Source: Pelagibacteraceae bacterium AG-404-P07 (GTDB taxonomy: Bacteria; Pseudomonadota; Alphaproteobacteria; Pelagibacterales; Pelagibacteraceae). From it: DNA of 64,000 nucleotides. The stretch spans positions 38,246-102,245 of the forward strand of contig QCJE01000002.1 of NCBI GenBank assembly GCA_003216235.1, in the 5' to 3' direction. Below are positions 20,489 to 29,322 of the stretch, piece after piece (positions within the stretch are counted from its first letter, which is position 1; each line of letters begins with the position of its first letter). The notes beneath the pieces are model-generated. The model had not been told where the DNA came from. It ran no database searches and worked only from the letters and a program-made list of their open reading frames with translations. Position numbers and translations under genes: made by a program.

Positions 20489-20863
20489 TTATTTAAGTTT
20501 CCCTTCTTTTCTCATTTTGGCTCTTATTTTAGTTGCTGAAATTTCTTGAATTTCTTTAGAAAGTTCAATTTCTTCAATTTTATAACCCACACCTCTACCA
20601 TAACAAATATTAGTAATATTTGGCACCATCATAATCTTGAAATGTCCCTCAAACTCTGGGTTCAATCTATCTTCGATATTTTTTTTTACTGTCTCAAAAT
20701 CAAATGGATTGTCATCAACTCCCTGAACGTCTCTAATTTGAATGCAAACCTGGCCCGTTTTTTTTATAATTTCTTTAAATAAAGTATAATGACCATCGTG
20801 AAACGGTTGCCATCTTCCCAACATTTGTGCAGTTGGTTTTTTATTATCCCACTTGTAAGTCAT
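20489..20863 (-). CDS. Cytidylyltransferase-fold nucleotidyltransferase
   Basis: GRWQPFHDGHYTLFKEI (HxGH-type) and ISATKIRAKMRKEG. Confidence 0.75.
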   Translation of the reverse strand: MTYKWDNKKPTAQMLGRWQPFHDGHYTLFKEIIKKTGQVCIQIRDVQGVDDNPFDFETVKKNIEDRLNPEFEGHFKIMMVPNITNICYGRGVGYKIEEIELSKEIQEISATKIRAKMRKEGKLK

Positions 20864-21270
20864 TATTTTATCTCCTTTAATATTTTTGGTGCCCAGTTTT
20901 TAGCATCTTGAGTAGTAACATGAAAGTCATACTTATCTGGTTTAACAAACATTTTATTAGTATCATCAAATCTTCCTTCTTTTATCGTGTCCATCCAAAT
21001 TATATAATCTGCTGGGAATAAACTTCTTGCTTCAGGTGTAGGACAAATAAAGTCTGCTACAACATAACTTCCATCTTGTTTCATCTTAACAGCAAACTCA
21101 GCCATTCTTTTTGATTGTCTTTTTCTTCCTTCTTCAGAAAAATCCCAATCATTAGCTTCTTTTCGAACCTCATCTGCATTCAATCTTTTTGCTTTTAACA
21201 TTGGAGCTAACTCATTTGCTAAAGTTGTTTTGCCAGATCCAGGTAATCCCATAACTAAAATAATCTTCAT
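20863..21270 (-). CDS. P-loop kinase, adenylylsulfate-kinase-like
   Basis: MKIILVMGLPGSGKTTLANELAPMLKAKRLNADEVR; VADFICPTPEAR. Confidence 0.7.
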   Translation of the reverse strand: MKIILVMGLPGSGKTTLANELAPMLKAKRLNADEVRKEANDWDFSEEGRKRQSKRMAEFAVKMKQDGSYVVADFICPTPEARSLFPADYIIWMDTIKEGRFDDTNKMFVKPDKYDFHVTTQDAKNWAPKILKEIK

Positions 21271-22496
21271 ATTAAATTATTTGCTACCCATTTATGAAAC
21301 TGATGAGTAGGTTGATCCATAATAGGTGAAAAGTTTCCACCATTGTAAACTGGTGAGTTTCTTCCATCTTGCATCCCTTCAATTGCATTTATGTCTTCTA
21401 ACATAACATCTTTCCAAAATCTTGAATTTTCTTTTCTTAATTCTTTTAACTCTTCTCCTTGAGCACTTTCATTTCCAACATAATATATTTGCATATGTTC
21501 TTTTGTTTTATTCATTGCCAAAGGTTCTAACCAAAAAACATAAAAGTGATCTAAATGTAAACCTATCATTACATTTGGAAATAGAGCAATATACTCTGAA
21601 TGTTTCAACATACCTTTGTCCCAATTAGGGAAAGTATTAAATTTTTTATTTCCTTTGACAGGTTGTTCATATTTCCTGCTTCCTTGACCAGCAAATCTAT
21701 TAGGTAGTCCTTGTATATGATAATGATCGTCTATATTCGAAACTTTATTTAATTCTGGATGAATTGTTGGTAAATGATAACTCTCACAATAATTTTCAAT
21801 TGCAAATTTCCAATTACACTTTACTTCTAAATTAAAATAACCATAATCATTTGAATAAACTAAAGATTTGTAATCTTCTTTATTTATAAATTTTAACCAT
21901 CTATTTTCCAAGGGTTTAATATATTCATCAAATTCAATTTCATTTGAATTGATATTAACAAAAATTATATCCATCCAAACTATAGTTTTAACTTCCTTTA
22001 AATTATTTTTTGCTTTATCAAATTTCTCTGATTGATGATTGTTTAGCCCGCCAATATGTGGAGTAGCTAAAAGTTTTCCGTTAAAATCATAAGACCAGGA
22101 GTGATAAGGACATCTAATTACATTTTTTAAGGCACATGATTTATCTAAAAGTTTATAACCTCTATGGCTACAAACATTGTGGAATACTCGAATCTTCTTT
22201 TCTTTATCTCTTAATATAATAAGTGGTACCCCCAGCAGATTGTGTGGTCTGGCATCTCCAATATTTGGTACAGAGCTTGCTACACCAATGACTGTCCATT
22301 TATTGAAAAAAATCTTCTCTTTTTCATACGCTAAATAATCATTATTTATGTAACACTCATTTGGTAGGCCATTAGCTACTTCTATTGGTTTATCAACATT
22401 ATTTAGTTTCTTAATATCTAGTATTTCTGAGAGAGGTTTTTTTTTGAGATTTTGATCCACAAAAAAAATTATCATGAGCATATTTTTTGGCAACAA
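21267..22496 (-). CDS. Rieske non-heme iron oxygenase alpha subunit (aromatic-ring-hydroxylating type); true start probably downstream
   Basis: Rieske CSHRGYKLL...CPYHSWSYDFNGKL; mononuclear iron motif ENYCESYHLPTIHPEL. Confidence 0.9.
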   Translation of the reverse strand: MLPKNMLMIIFFVDQNLKKKPLSEILDIKKLNNVDKPIEVANGLPNECYINNDYLAYEKEKIFFNKWTVIGVASSVPNIGDARPHNLLGVPLIILRDKEKKIRVFHNVCSHRGYKLLDKSCALKNVIRCPYHSWSYDFNGKLLATPHIGGLNNHQSEKFDKAKNNLKEVKTIVWMDIIFVNINSNEIEFDEYIKPLENRWLKFINKEDYKSLVYSNDYGYFNLEVKCNWKFAIENYCESYHLPTIHPELNKVSNIDDHYHIQGLPNRFAGQGSRKYEQPVKGNKKFNTFPNWDKGMLKHSEYIALFPNVMIGLHLDHFYVFWLEPLAMNKTKEHMQIYYVGNESAQGEELKELRKENSRFWKDVMLEDINAIEGMQDGRNSPVYNGGNFSPIMDQPTHQFHKWVANNLI

Positions 22497-22514
22497 ATTT
22501 CGCCATGCTTTTAA

Positions 22515-23288
22515 ATGAATTTCTTTGACAGCTTTTTTAAAAAATATAATGATCGGGTTATGAAATTTTCTTTAGAAATAGGTCCTCAAACTGATTTATC
22601 AACAGTGCCCCCTGTAAATGATGTTTATATTACTATGTTGCCTGGTGGAGATTATAAGGAAACTGCTCAACAAGCGGTTGAGTTGGTTAAAAAAGGATTT
22701 AATCCAGTTCCTCATTTTCCGGCGAGATCAATGAAAGATGAAATAGAGCTAAAAGATTATGTTTCTAGATGTAAAGATGGAGGTGTAAAACAAATTCTTG
22801 TTATTGGCGGTGGTCGAGAACCGTTAGGTAAATTTGATAGCTCATTCCAACTATTGGAGACTGGTTATTTTGAGAAGATGACAATAGGAATTGCTGGACA
22901 CCCAGAGGGGAGTCCTGATATATCCGAATCAAATTTAGAAAAAGCTATGATAAATAAAAAGCCTTATGCTGATTATATTGTAACTCAATGGTTACTTGAC
23001 CCTCAGCCTATTATAGACTTTATATCTAAACAAAGCGTACCAGTGCATGTAGGAATTACTGGGCCATTAAAAATATCTAGCTTAATAAAATTTGCTAATA
23101 TAGTTGGGGCGAAAAATTCTATTAACTTTCTTAAATCTAATTTTACTAAGGCGTTAGATTTATTGAAACCTAAAGACCCTAATGAACTAATTGGGAAAGT
23201 TAAATCGCATACAGATTTTTTTCACATTTATACATTCGGCGGCTTGAAGGAAACTAACAAGTGGTTGAAGGAGAATGGTTATGTCTAA
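22515..23288 (+). CDS. Methylenetetrahydrofolate reductase (MetF)-like protein
   Basis: FSLEIGPQTD, NPVPHFPARSMKDEIELKDYVSRCKDGGVKQILVIGG. Confidence 0.75.
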   Translation: MNFFDSFFKKYNDRVMKFSLEIGPQTDLSTVPPVNDVYITMLPGGDYKETAQQAVELVKKGFNPVPHFPARSMKDEIELKDYVSRCKDGGVKQILVIGGGREPLGKFDSSFQLLETGYFEKMTIGIAGHPEGSPDISESNLEKAMINKKPYADYIVTQWLLDPQPIIDFISKQSVPVHVGITGPLKISSLIKFANIVGAKNSINFLKSNFTKALDLLKPKDPNELIGKVKSHTDFFHIYTFGGLKETNKWLKENGYV

Positions 23289-24639
23289 AGAATTTGACTA
23301 TACTAAACTAAAACATGTTACTTCAGTTGATCAGTCAGATCGACAAGTACCATACAATTTAAGACAAAGTGGGCCAACAAAAGTTGAGATGTTAATTTCA
23401 ACAAGGGTTAGAAAATCACCTTATTGGCATTTATCAATGCAAGCAGGTTGCTGGAGAGCAACTGTTTACAATCGAATTTATCATCCAAGAGGATATGTAA
23501 AACCAGAAGATGGTGGAGCAATGGTTGAATATGATGCAATTGTAAATCACGTTACAATGTGGAACGTTGCTGTTGAAAGACAAATAAGAGTTAAAGGTCC
23601 AGATGCAGAAAAATTTACAGACTATGTTATTACTAGGGATGCTACCAAAATTTCTCCCATGAGAGCCAGATACGTAATTTTATGTAATGCTTATGGTGGA
23701 GTTTTAAATGATCCAATTCTCTTAAGAATTTCAAAAGATGAATTTTGGTTTTCTTTATCAGATTCAGACATTGGAATGTACCTTCAAGGTGTTAATGCTG
23801 ATGGAAGATTTAATTGTACAGTGGAAGAAATAGATGCTTGTCCTGTACAAATCCAAGGTCCAAAATCTAAAGCATTAATGAAAGATTTATGTGGAAATCA
23901 AGTTGATTTTGATAACATGCCTTTTTATGGTCTAGCAGAAGTTAAGGTTGGGGGAAGAAGTTGTGTAATTTCACAATCAGGTTTCTCTGGTGAAGCTGGA
24001 TATGAAATTTATTTAAGAGATGCTACACTGTATGCAGAAGATATGTGGAATGCAGTTCTTGAAGCTGGAAAAAAACATAAACTTATGGTTATTGCACCAG
24101 CACACCATAGAAGAATTCAAGCTGGAATTCTTTCTTGGGGTCAAGACATGGATCAACAACATAATCCTTTTCAATGTAATTTAGGTTATCAAGTTTCTTT
24201 ATCTGGAAAAGGAGAATGGAATAAAAAAGCTGATTATGTTGGTAAAGCTGCATTAGAAAAAATGGGTAAAGAACTTAAAGATGGTAAAAAACCATACAAA
24301 TTACAATTAGTTGGTTTTGAACTTGGAGGAAAACCAATTGAGGATTATGCACCAGATTTTTGGTTAATTTCAAGTGAAAATGGTGGTGATCCAATAGGTT
24401 TTATAACTTCTCCTTGGTATCACCCAGAGAAAAAAACAAATATTGCAATGGGATATGTACCTTTTGATGGAACTTTAAATGCAAATGGATTTCCTAAAGG
24501 AAAAGTTGGAACAAAATATAAAGTTCATTTACCTGAAAAATACTCAGAAACTCCAGGTAAACCTGTAGATGCTGTTATAGTGGATATTCCTTTCAAAGAA
24601 TCTTTTAACGCAAATACAAGAGAAGTTGTAAAAGGTTAA
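23275..24639 (+). CDS. GcvT-family THF-dependent methyltransferase (DmdA/LigM-like demethylase)
   Basis: WNVAVERQIRVKGPDAEKFTDYVITRD, QSGFSGEAGYEIYL, AP.HHRRIQAGILSWGQDM; overlaps MetF-like stop. Confidence 0.75.
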   Translation: MVMSKEFDYTKLKHVTSVDQSDRQVPYNLRQSGPTKVEMLISTRVRKSPYWHLSMQAGCWRATVYNRIYHPRGYVKPEDGGAMVEYDAIVNHVTMWNVAVERQIRVKGPDAEKFTDYVITRDATKISPMRARYVILCNAYGGVLNDPILLRISKDEFWFSLSDSDIGMYLQGVNADGRFNCTVEEIDACPVQIQGPKSKALMKDLCGNQVDFDNMPFYGLAEVKVGGRSCVISQSGFSGEAGYEIYLRDATLYAEDMWNAVLEAGKKHKLMVIAPAHHRRIQAGILSWGQDMDQQHNPFQCNLGYQVSLSGKGEWNKKADYVGKAALEKMGKELKDGKKPYKLQLVGFELGGKPIEDYAPDFWLISSENGGDPIGFITSPWYHPEKKTNIAMGYVPFDGTLNANGFPKGKVGTKYKVHLPEKYSETPGKPVDAVIVDIPFKESFNANTREVVKG

Positions 24640-24647
24640 ATTTTTTA

Positions 24648-24674
24648 GGAGGGGTTTTAAAACCCCTCCCTTTT
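24648..24674 (+). terminator. Intrinsic terminator
   Basis: GGAGGGGTTTTAAAACCCCTCC followed by cTTTT, directly after 23275-24639. Confidence 0.85.
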
Positions 24675-24682
24675 CAATTTAA

Positions 24683-24787
24683 ATGTCTAAAGTCTTTTTA
24701 ATTGCAATTTGCTTTATTATTATTATTGCATTAATAATCTTTCCATTAGTTGTTTCTTACAAAGAGCAGATAAATAAAAAAAAATAA
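24683..24787 (+). CDS. Small single-TM ORF (34 aa)
   Basis: MSKVFLIAICFIIIIALIIFPLVVSYKEQINKKK*; stop directly abuts next ATG at 24788. Confidence 0.4.
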   Translation: MSKVFLIAICFIIIIALIIFPLVVSYKEQINKKK

Positions 24788-25330
24788 ATGTTTGGTGAAT
24801 TTCTTAATATCCTTTTTAAATCTATAAAATTAGATAGGTCTCTATATAGTGATAACAGAAATTTTGGTGAAGCTTCAATATATTTTGCTGGCTTAATAAT
24901 GATTTTAGATGGAATGGCAGGCGCAGTTGCAGCAAACACAATCGTCAAAACTGCTATAGCTATGTCGGGATTAACAGCAATCCTTACCTGGTTTGTTTGG
25001 GCAATATTTATTTTTGTAATAGGGGCTAAACTTTTTCCTGACAAACAAACAAAAGTTTCTTTTAAAAAAGTATTAACTGCAGTTGGATTTGCGCATGCTC
25101 CAGGTATATTAAGATTCTTTGCTGTAACTCCTGATTTAATGATCCCAATTATTTTCTTAACTCAATTTTGGATATTTGCAGCCCTAATAATATCAACAAA
25201 ACAAATTTTAAATCTTAAATCTAATTTTAAATCATTTGGAATTGTATTTTTATCATTTTTAATAATAGCTTTTTTATCTATTTCTTTTGTAATGAGTAGA
25301 ATGGATGCTTTGCCGATCAATCATATTTAA
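24788..25330 (+). CDS. Yip1-like multi-TM protein
   Basis: 180 aa, ~5 hydrophobic segments; VGFAHAPGILRFFAVTP. Confidence 0.6.
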   Translation: MFGEFLNILFKSIKLDRSLYSDNRNFGEASIYFAGLIMILDGMAGAVAANTIVKTAIAMSGLTAILTWFVWAIFIFVIGAKLFPDKQTKVSFKKVLTAVGFAHAPGILRFFAVTPDLMIPIIFLTQFWIFAALIISTKQILNLKSNFKSFGIVFLSFLIIAFLSISFVMSRMDALPINHI

Positions 25331-25488
25331 ATTGGAAATATAGTTTTAGATATTCTACATGATTTGCAAATTTTAAAACCTGTTAGTATAAGGTTTTGAG
25401 AAACACTTTCATGTTCTTGGTTACATTCATCGCAAATATTATTAAAATCTTCTAAATCTTTTTCTTTTATTAATTTTTCGTCAATCAT
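25327..25488 (-). CDS. Small zinc-ribbon-like protein (53 aa), not in ORF track
   Basis: MIDEKLIKEKDLEDFNNICDECNQEHESVSQNLILTGFKICKSCRISKTIFPI*; CxxC...CxxC. Confidence 0.6.
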   Translation of the reverse strand: MIDEKLIKEKDLEDFNNICDECNQEHESVSQNLILTGFKICKSCRISKTIFPI

Positions 25489-26092
25489 TATCTGTTAATC
25501 CTGCACCAGCAGCTCCATGTTTTAAACTTTCAGTTTCATCTACAAAAGTATTTTCAGATAATCTATATAGATCCTTCCAATCTTTTTCTGTAAAAGAATC
25601 TTTATTTTCTAAAAAAATTACTTCACCTTTTTTTGCAGTTGATGGGAATTCTTTTTTAGAAAAATTTGATAAGATGTTAACATTAAAATTAAATAAAAAA
25701 TTTTTTTTTTCAAATGTAAATAATATTTTTTTTCCAATCACTTCTGAACCCCTGCTTAAAAAGGGTAAGAATAGCATTGGATAAGCAATTTTTTTAAAGG
25801 TAATCTTTTTTAATGGCTCAAGTGTTGTAATTTGATCTAAGAAATTCACACCCAAATTTATAGGACATAAATCTAAATTATTCTGCTTATTATTTTTTTT
25901 AAAATTTGATAAATTTTCAAAATCCTTTTTGTTAATATGTTTATAATATTGATTTAAATTTTTAATACCTGGAAGACCAAATAATTCTAATAATCTTATT
26001 CCTTTTGCTACTTCTTCTGCAACACCCCAGGAAAACCCTGCCGCTCGACTAGCTCTTTTAGAAGTAGTTTCAATTTCGCTTAAAGATTTCAT
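25481..26092 (-). CDS. DUF3726-like protein
   Basis: ETTSKRASRAAGFSWGVAEEVAKGIRLLELFG ... ESLKHGAAGAGLTDND. Confidence 0.65.
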   Translation of the reverse strand: MKSLSEIETTSKRASRAAGFSWGVAEEVAKGIRLLELFGLPGIKNLNQYYKHINKKDFENLSNFKKNNKQNNLDLCPINLGVNFLDQITTLEPLKKITFKKIAYPMLFLPFLSRGSEVIGKKILFTFEKKNFLFNFNVNILSNFSKKEFPSTAKKGEVIFLENKDSFTEKDWKDLYRLSENTFVDETESLKHGAAGAGLTDND

Positions 26093-26095
26093 AAA

Positions 26096-27757
26096 TTAAT
26101 TATGAGATTTATAAACCCATTGTTCATCAAAATCTTTTAATTCATTTGGAAGTGGTGCGCCTTGAAACATGCAGATACGAAGCCATTTATCTGATCTCGG
26201 ATCAAACTTTAATGCACCAAAAAAAGATAATTTTAATCTTAACATATCAATAGGAATTATATTTTCACTTATTGTGTTATCCTGGATTTCTGAATAAGGA
26301 AATTTTTCATTTATAAATGCTCTTCGAACAACATGCCTTAATTCTGAATTATCAACTAAAAACTTACTAAGTTTTAAAGTTTTTTTTGATAATGATATCT
26401 TATTGTATAGTTTTTTAATATCTCTTGCTATTGCTAGTGGTTGTTCTAAATTTGAACCCTCTTCCTCAAAACGATCAGCTAATCTAGGCTCTTCTTTATT
26501 CCTTGAAATAAACCAAAACTTTTTATAATTTTCTTTTTCATTAAAATTTATAGTTAATATATTTGAATATTTTTTTTCTAAAATATTTCTTAAGTCTCCT
26601 ACAGTTCTATCAGTTGGAATATTAAAATATTTTTCCTCATCTGAACTCATTTGTGTAATAAGTGGTTCAACAATTTCACCAAATGGTTCCATCATAATTG
26701 AGACAATATACTCAATACACTCTTCACAGGTCTCTTCTTCTAGCCATGTATATAATTCATTAAAAGGATAATCCTTTTGAAAATTGAATTCATTCTCAAT
26801 AAAATTTATCGACTTTCTAACATCTTTTAGTAAAAGTTTGATTTTTTTAAGCTGATATTCGCTTTCTGTATTCCAGCTAGTAATATTACTTATTGAATTT
26901 CTTAAACACTCTTTAAATAAATTGCTATCTTTAAAATTAACTTTTTTTAATTCTCTAATCTTTTTTAAAGCTGTTTCTCTACAAAATATCCAATTATTAA
27001 GTAAAGTAGGATGATTTACAATAAATGGTGCCATTCCTAAACCTGTTGAATTGCCTATTCCAAGATTTTTACAAATTTTTGGATCTAACTCAATTGCTGA
27101 TTTAGGGTTTCTATTTTTTGCTACATGATTTACTTGATCGAAAGTAAATTGCCTAACTAAGTAAACCAACATCATTTCCAATCTAAAAGGTCCATTGATT
27201 TCTTCTCTATTTTTTATTCTAAAACGATCTGCCAATCCAAATTTACCTGAACCATATACTGCTGTTGTTCTATATAGATATCCAACTTTTTCCAATAAAT
27301 CTAAATCTGGCTGATTTCCATTACTCAAACTTTCAACTACGTGGTTGAAAACCCTTACGGATTTATTGGCTCTAGATAAAGTAAGCTCTTTATAAGATAA
27401 TCTGCCAACTTCTTGTTTTGGAACTTCATTTTTTAACCTTTCAATATCCTTTTTAAGAGGTATCCCATCATGAAGAGTGAATGCTGCGTCCCATTTTGTA
27501 GCTATAACCCTGTCAGATCTTTCATCATCATTTATTTTATTTGCAAAACAAACCAATGAATAAACTCTATTGTTTTTTTTAAAAGAATAAACTGCAGTTC
27601 CATAACCTTTTTTATCTAAATTAAACAAATCTCTTTTATAATCCCAATCTTTAAATTCATTAAGAAAGCTTCTTAAAAAAGATAATCTAGATTGATGAAA
27701 TGAACCAAGTCTAGAAAGTTTCATTATAACTTTGGGATCTCTAAGTTGTACATTCAT
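26096..27757 (-). CDS. Conserved hypothetical protein, 553 aa
   Basis: Long intact ORF between DUF3726-like and M19 dipeptidase genes with 3 and 2 nt gaps. Confidence 0.85.
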   Translation of the reverse strand: MNVQLRDPKVIMKLSRLGSFHQSRLSFLRSFLNEFKDWDYKRDLFNLDKKGYGTAVYSFKKNNRVYSLVCFANKINDDERSDRVIATKWDAAFTLHDGIPLKKDIERLKNEVPKQEVGRLSYKELTLSRANKSVRVFNHVVESLSNGNQPDLDLLEKVGYLYRTTAVYGSGKFGLADRFRIKNREEINGPFRLEMMLVYLVRQFTFDQVNHVAKNRNPKSAIELDPKICKNLGIGNSTGLGMAPFIVNHPTLLNNWIFCRETALKKIRELKKVNFKDSNLFKECLRNSISNITSWNTESEYQLKKIKLLLKDVRKSINFIENEFNFQKDYPFNELYTWLEEETCEECIEYIVSIMMEPFGEIVEPLITQMSSDEEKYFNIPTDRTVGDLRNILEKKYSNILTINFNEKENYKKFWFISRNKEEPRLADRFEEEGSNLEQPLAIARDIKKLYNKISLSKKTLKLSKFLVDNSELRHVVRRAFINEKFPYSEIQDNTISENIIPIDMLRLKLSFFGALKFDPRSDKWLRICMFQGAPLPNELKDFDEQWVYKSHN

Positions 27758-27759
27758 GT

Positions 27760-28725
27760 TTAAATTGTTTTATAAAAATTATACCAATTATTACCAAGTA
27801 TCCCATTAGTCTCAGTATCTGAAAATCCTATCTTTTTTAGTCCATTTTCGATATTCTCAAATCCTCGAGCATCTTTAAACCATTCTGGTTGTGAAGGAAA
27901 ACCTGGTTTATTTTTTGTACCTTCTCCATAATTCTGACTCTTTGACCATGTGCCATTTCTCATCCATTCAACAATTTCATCTGGTTGATTTAAGCAAAGA
28001 TCAGATCCAATCCCAATATTATTTACATTCATTATCTCTGCTGTTCTAGCAACCATTTCACAAAAACTTTCAAGGGTACAATTTGTATTATCTTTTAAAT
28101 GATGAGGATAAAGTGATAATCCTAGAATGCCTCCACTGTCATTTAATGTTTTCAATAACTCTGAAGATTTATTTCTTTTAGCTGCGTGCCAAAATGATGG
28201 ATTAGCATGAGTTATAGCAATTGGTTTTTCACTTAATTCTATTGCATCAAAAGTACTTTTTTCTGCAGAGTGTGACATATCAATAACAATACCAACTCTA
28301 TTCATTTCTTTAATCACTTCTTTTCCAAAATTTGTAACACCACTATCTACTTTTTCATAACAACCTGAGGCCAATAAGGATTGATTATTATAAGTTAATT
28401 GCATAAATCGGCAGCCAAGTTCATGAACTTTCTCAACTAATTTGATATCATCCTCAATTGGTGAACAATTTTGAAAACCAAAGAAAATAGAAGTTTTTTT
28501 ATCTTTATTTGCTTTTTCTATATCTTTAAAATTTTTTCCTAAAAATATCAAATCTGAATTATCTTCAAATAATTTGTTCCATTTTTTTATTTGCTCAAGT
28601 AATTCATCAAAATCTTCATGATAAACTATCGTAACATGAACAGCATCAAGACCTGCCGCTCTATTTATTTCAAATACTTCTCTAGTCCAATTACAATATT
28701 GAAGGTTATCAATTTTAAATTTCAT
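27760..28725 (-). CDS. Membrane dipeptidase (peptidase M19, renal dipeptidase family)
   Basis: GIVIDMSHSAEKSTFDAIELSEKPIAITHANPSFWHAAKRNKS, NIGIGSDL. Confidence 0.9.
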   Translation of the reverse strand: MKFKIDNLQYCNWTREVFEINRAAGLDAVHVTIVYHEDFDELLEQIKKWNKLFEDNSDLIFLGKNFKDIEKANKDKKTSIFFGFQNCSPIEDDIKLVEKVHELGCRFMQLTYNNQSLLASGCYEKVDSGVTNFGKEVIKEMNRVGIVIDMSHSAEKSTFDAIELSEKPIAITHANPSFWHAAKRNKSSELLKTLNDSGGILGLSLYPHHLKDNTNCTLESFCEMVARTAEIMNVNNIGIGSDLCLNQPDEIVEWMRNGTWSKSQNYGEGTKNKPGFPSQPEWFKDARGFENIENGLKKIGFSDTETNGILGNNWYNFYKTI

Positions 28726-28828
28726 TTTACTAAATTATTTTCAACCATATCAATATGTTTTTTTAAATTCTATTTATTTTATTGAAATTTTAATCTAATT
28801 TTGAAATAAAGTTTAAACCTTATAAGTA

Positions 28829-29320
28829 ATGAAAAAGAATAATGCTCTCAAAGTTGCAATCGTGATGGGTAGTCAATCAGACTACAAAACCATGAAATTA
28901 GCTGAAAAAATCTTCAAAAACATTGGTATAAATTATGAAACAAAAATAGTTTCAGCTCACAGAACTCCTAAACGAATGTATGATTTTGCACAATCAGCTA
29001 AGAAAAAGAAATTTGGAGTAATAATTGCTGGTGCCGGTGGGTCGGCACATCTTCCAGGTATGATTTCAGCTTTAACAACCATTCCAGTTTTAGGTGTTCC
29101 AATTGAAAGTAAAAAGCTTAAAGGGCTGGACAGTTTATTATCTATAGCTCAAATGCCAAAAGGTATACCAGTTGGAACATTGGCGATTGGAGAAGATGGG
29201 GCAATAAATGCTGCGTTATTAGCTGCTTCTATTGTTGCAAATAGTAATTTTACTGTAAGAAAAAAACTTGAAAATTGGCGACGCTCTCAAACAAAATCTG
29301 TAAAGAAAAAACCTAAATAA
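28829..29320 (+). CDS. purE: N5-carboxyaminoimidazole ribonucleotide mutase
   Basis: VAIVMGSQSDYKTMK, VSAHRTPKRM, IIAGAGGSAHLPGM. Confidence 0.95.
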   Translation: MKKNNALKVAIVMGSQSDYKTMKLAEKIFKNIGINYETKIVSAHRTPKRMYDFAQSAKKKKFGVIIAGAGGSAHLPGMISALTTIPVLGVPIESKKLKGLDSLLSIAQMPKGIPVGTLAIGEDGAINAALLAASIVANSNFTVRKKLENWRRSQTKSVKKKPK

Positions 29321-29322
29321 AA

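Noticed and set aside
23275-24639. Calling this gene dmdA (DMSP demethylase)
   Set aside because: It is a GcvT/DmdA/LigM superfamily member, but its 454-aa length and C-terminal extension differ from the ~370-aa SAR11 DmdA I remember; only a family-level call is supportable.
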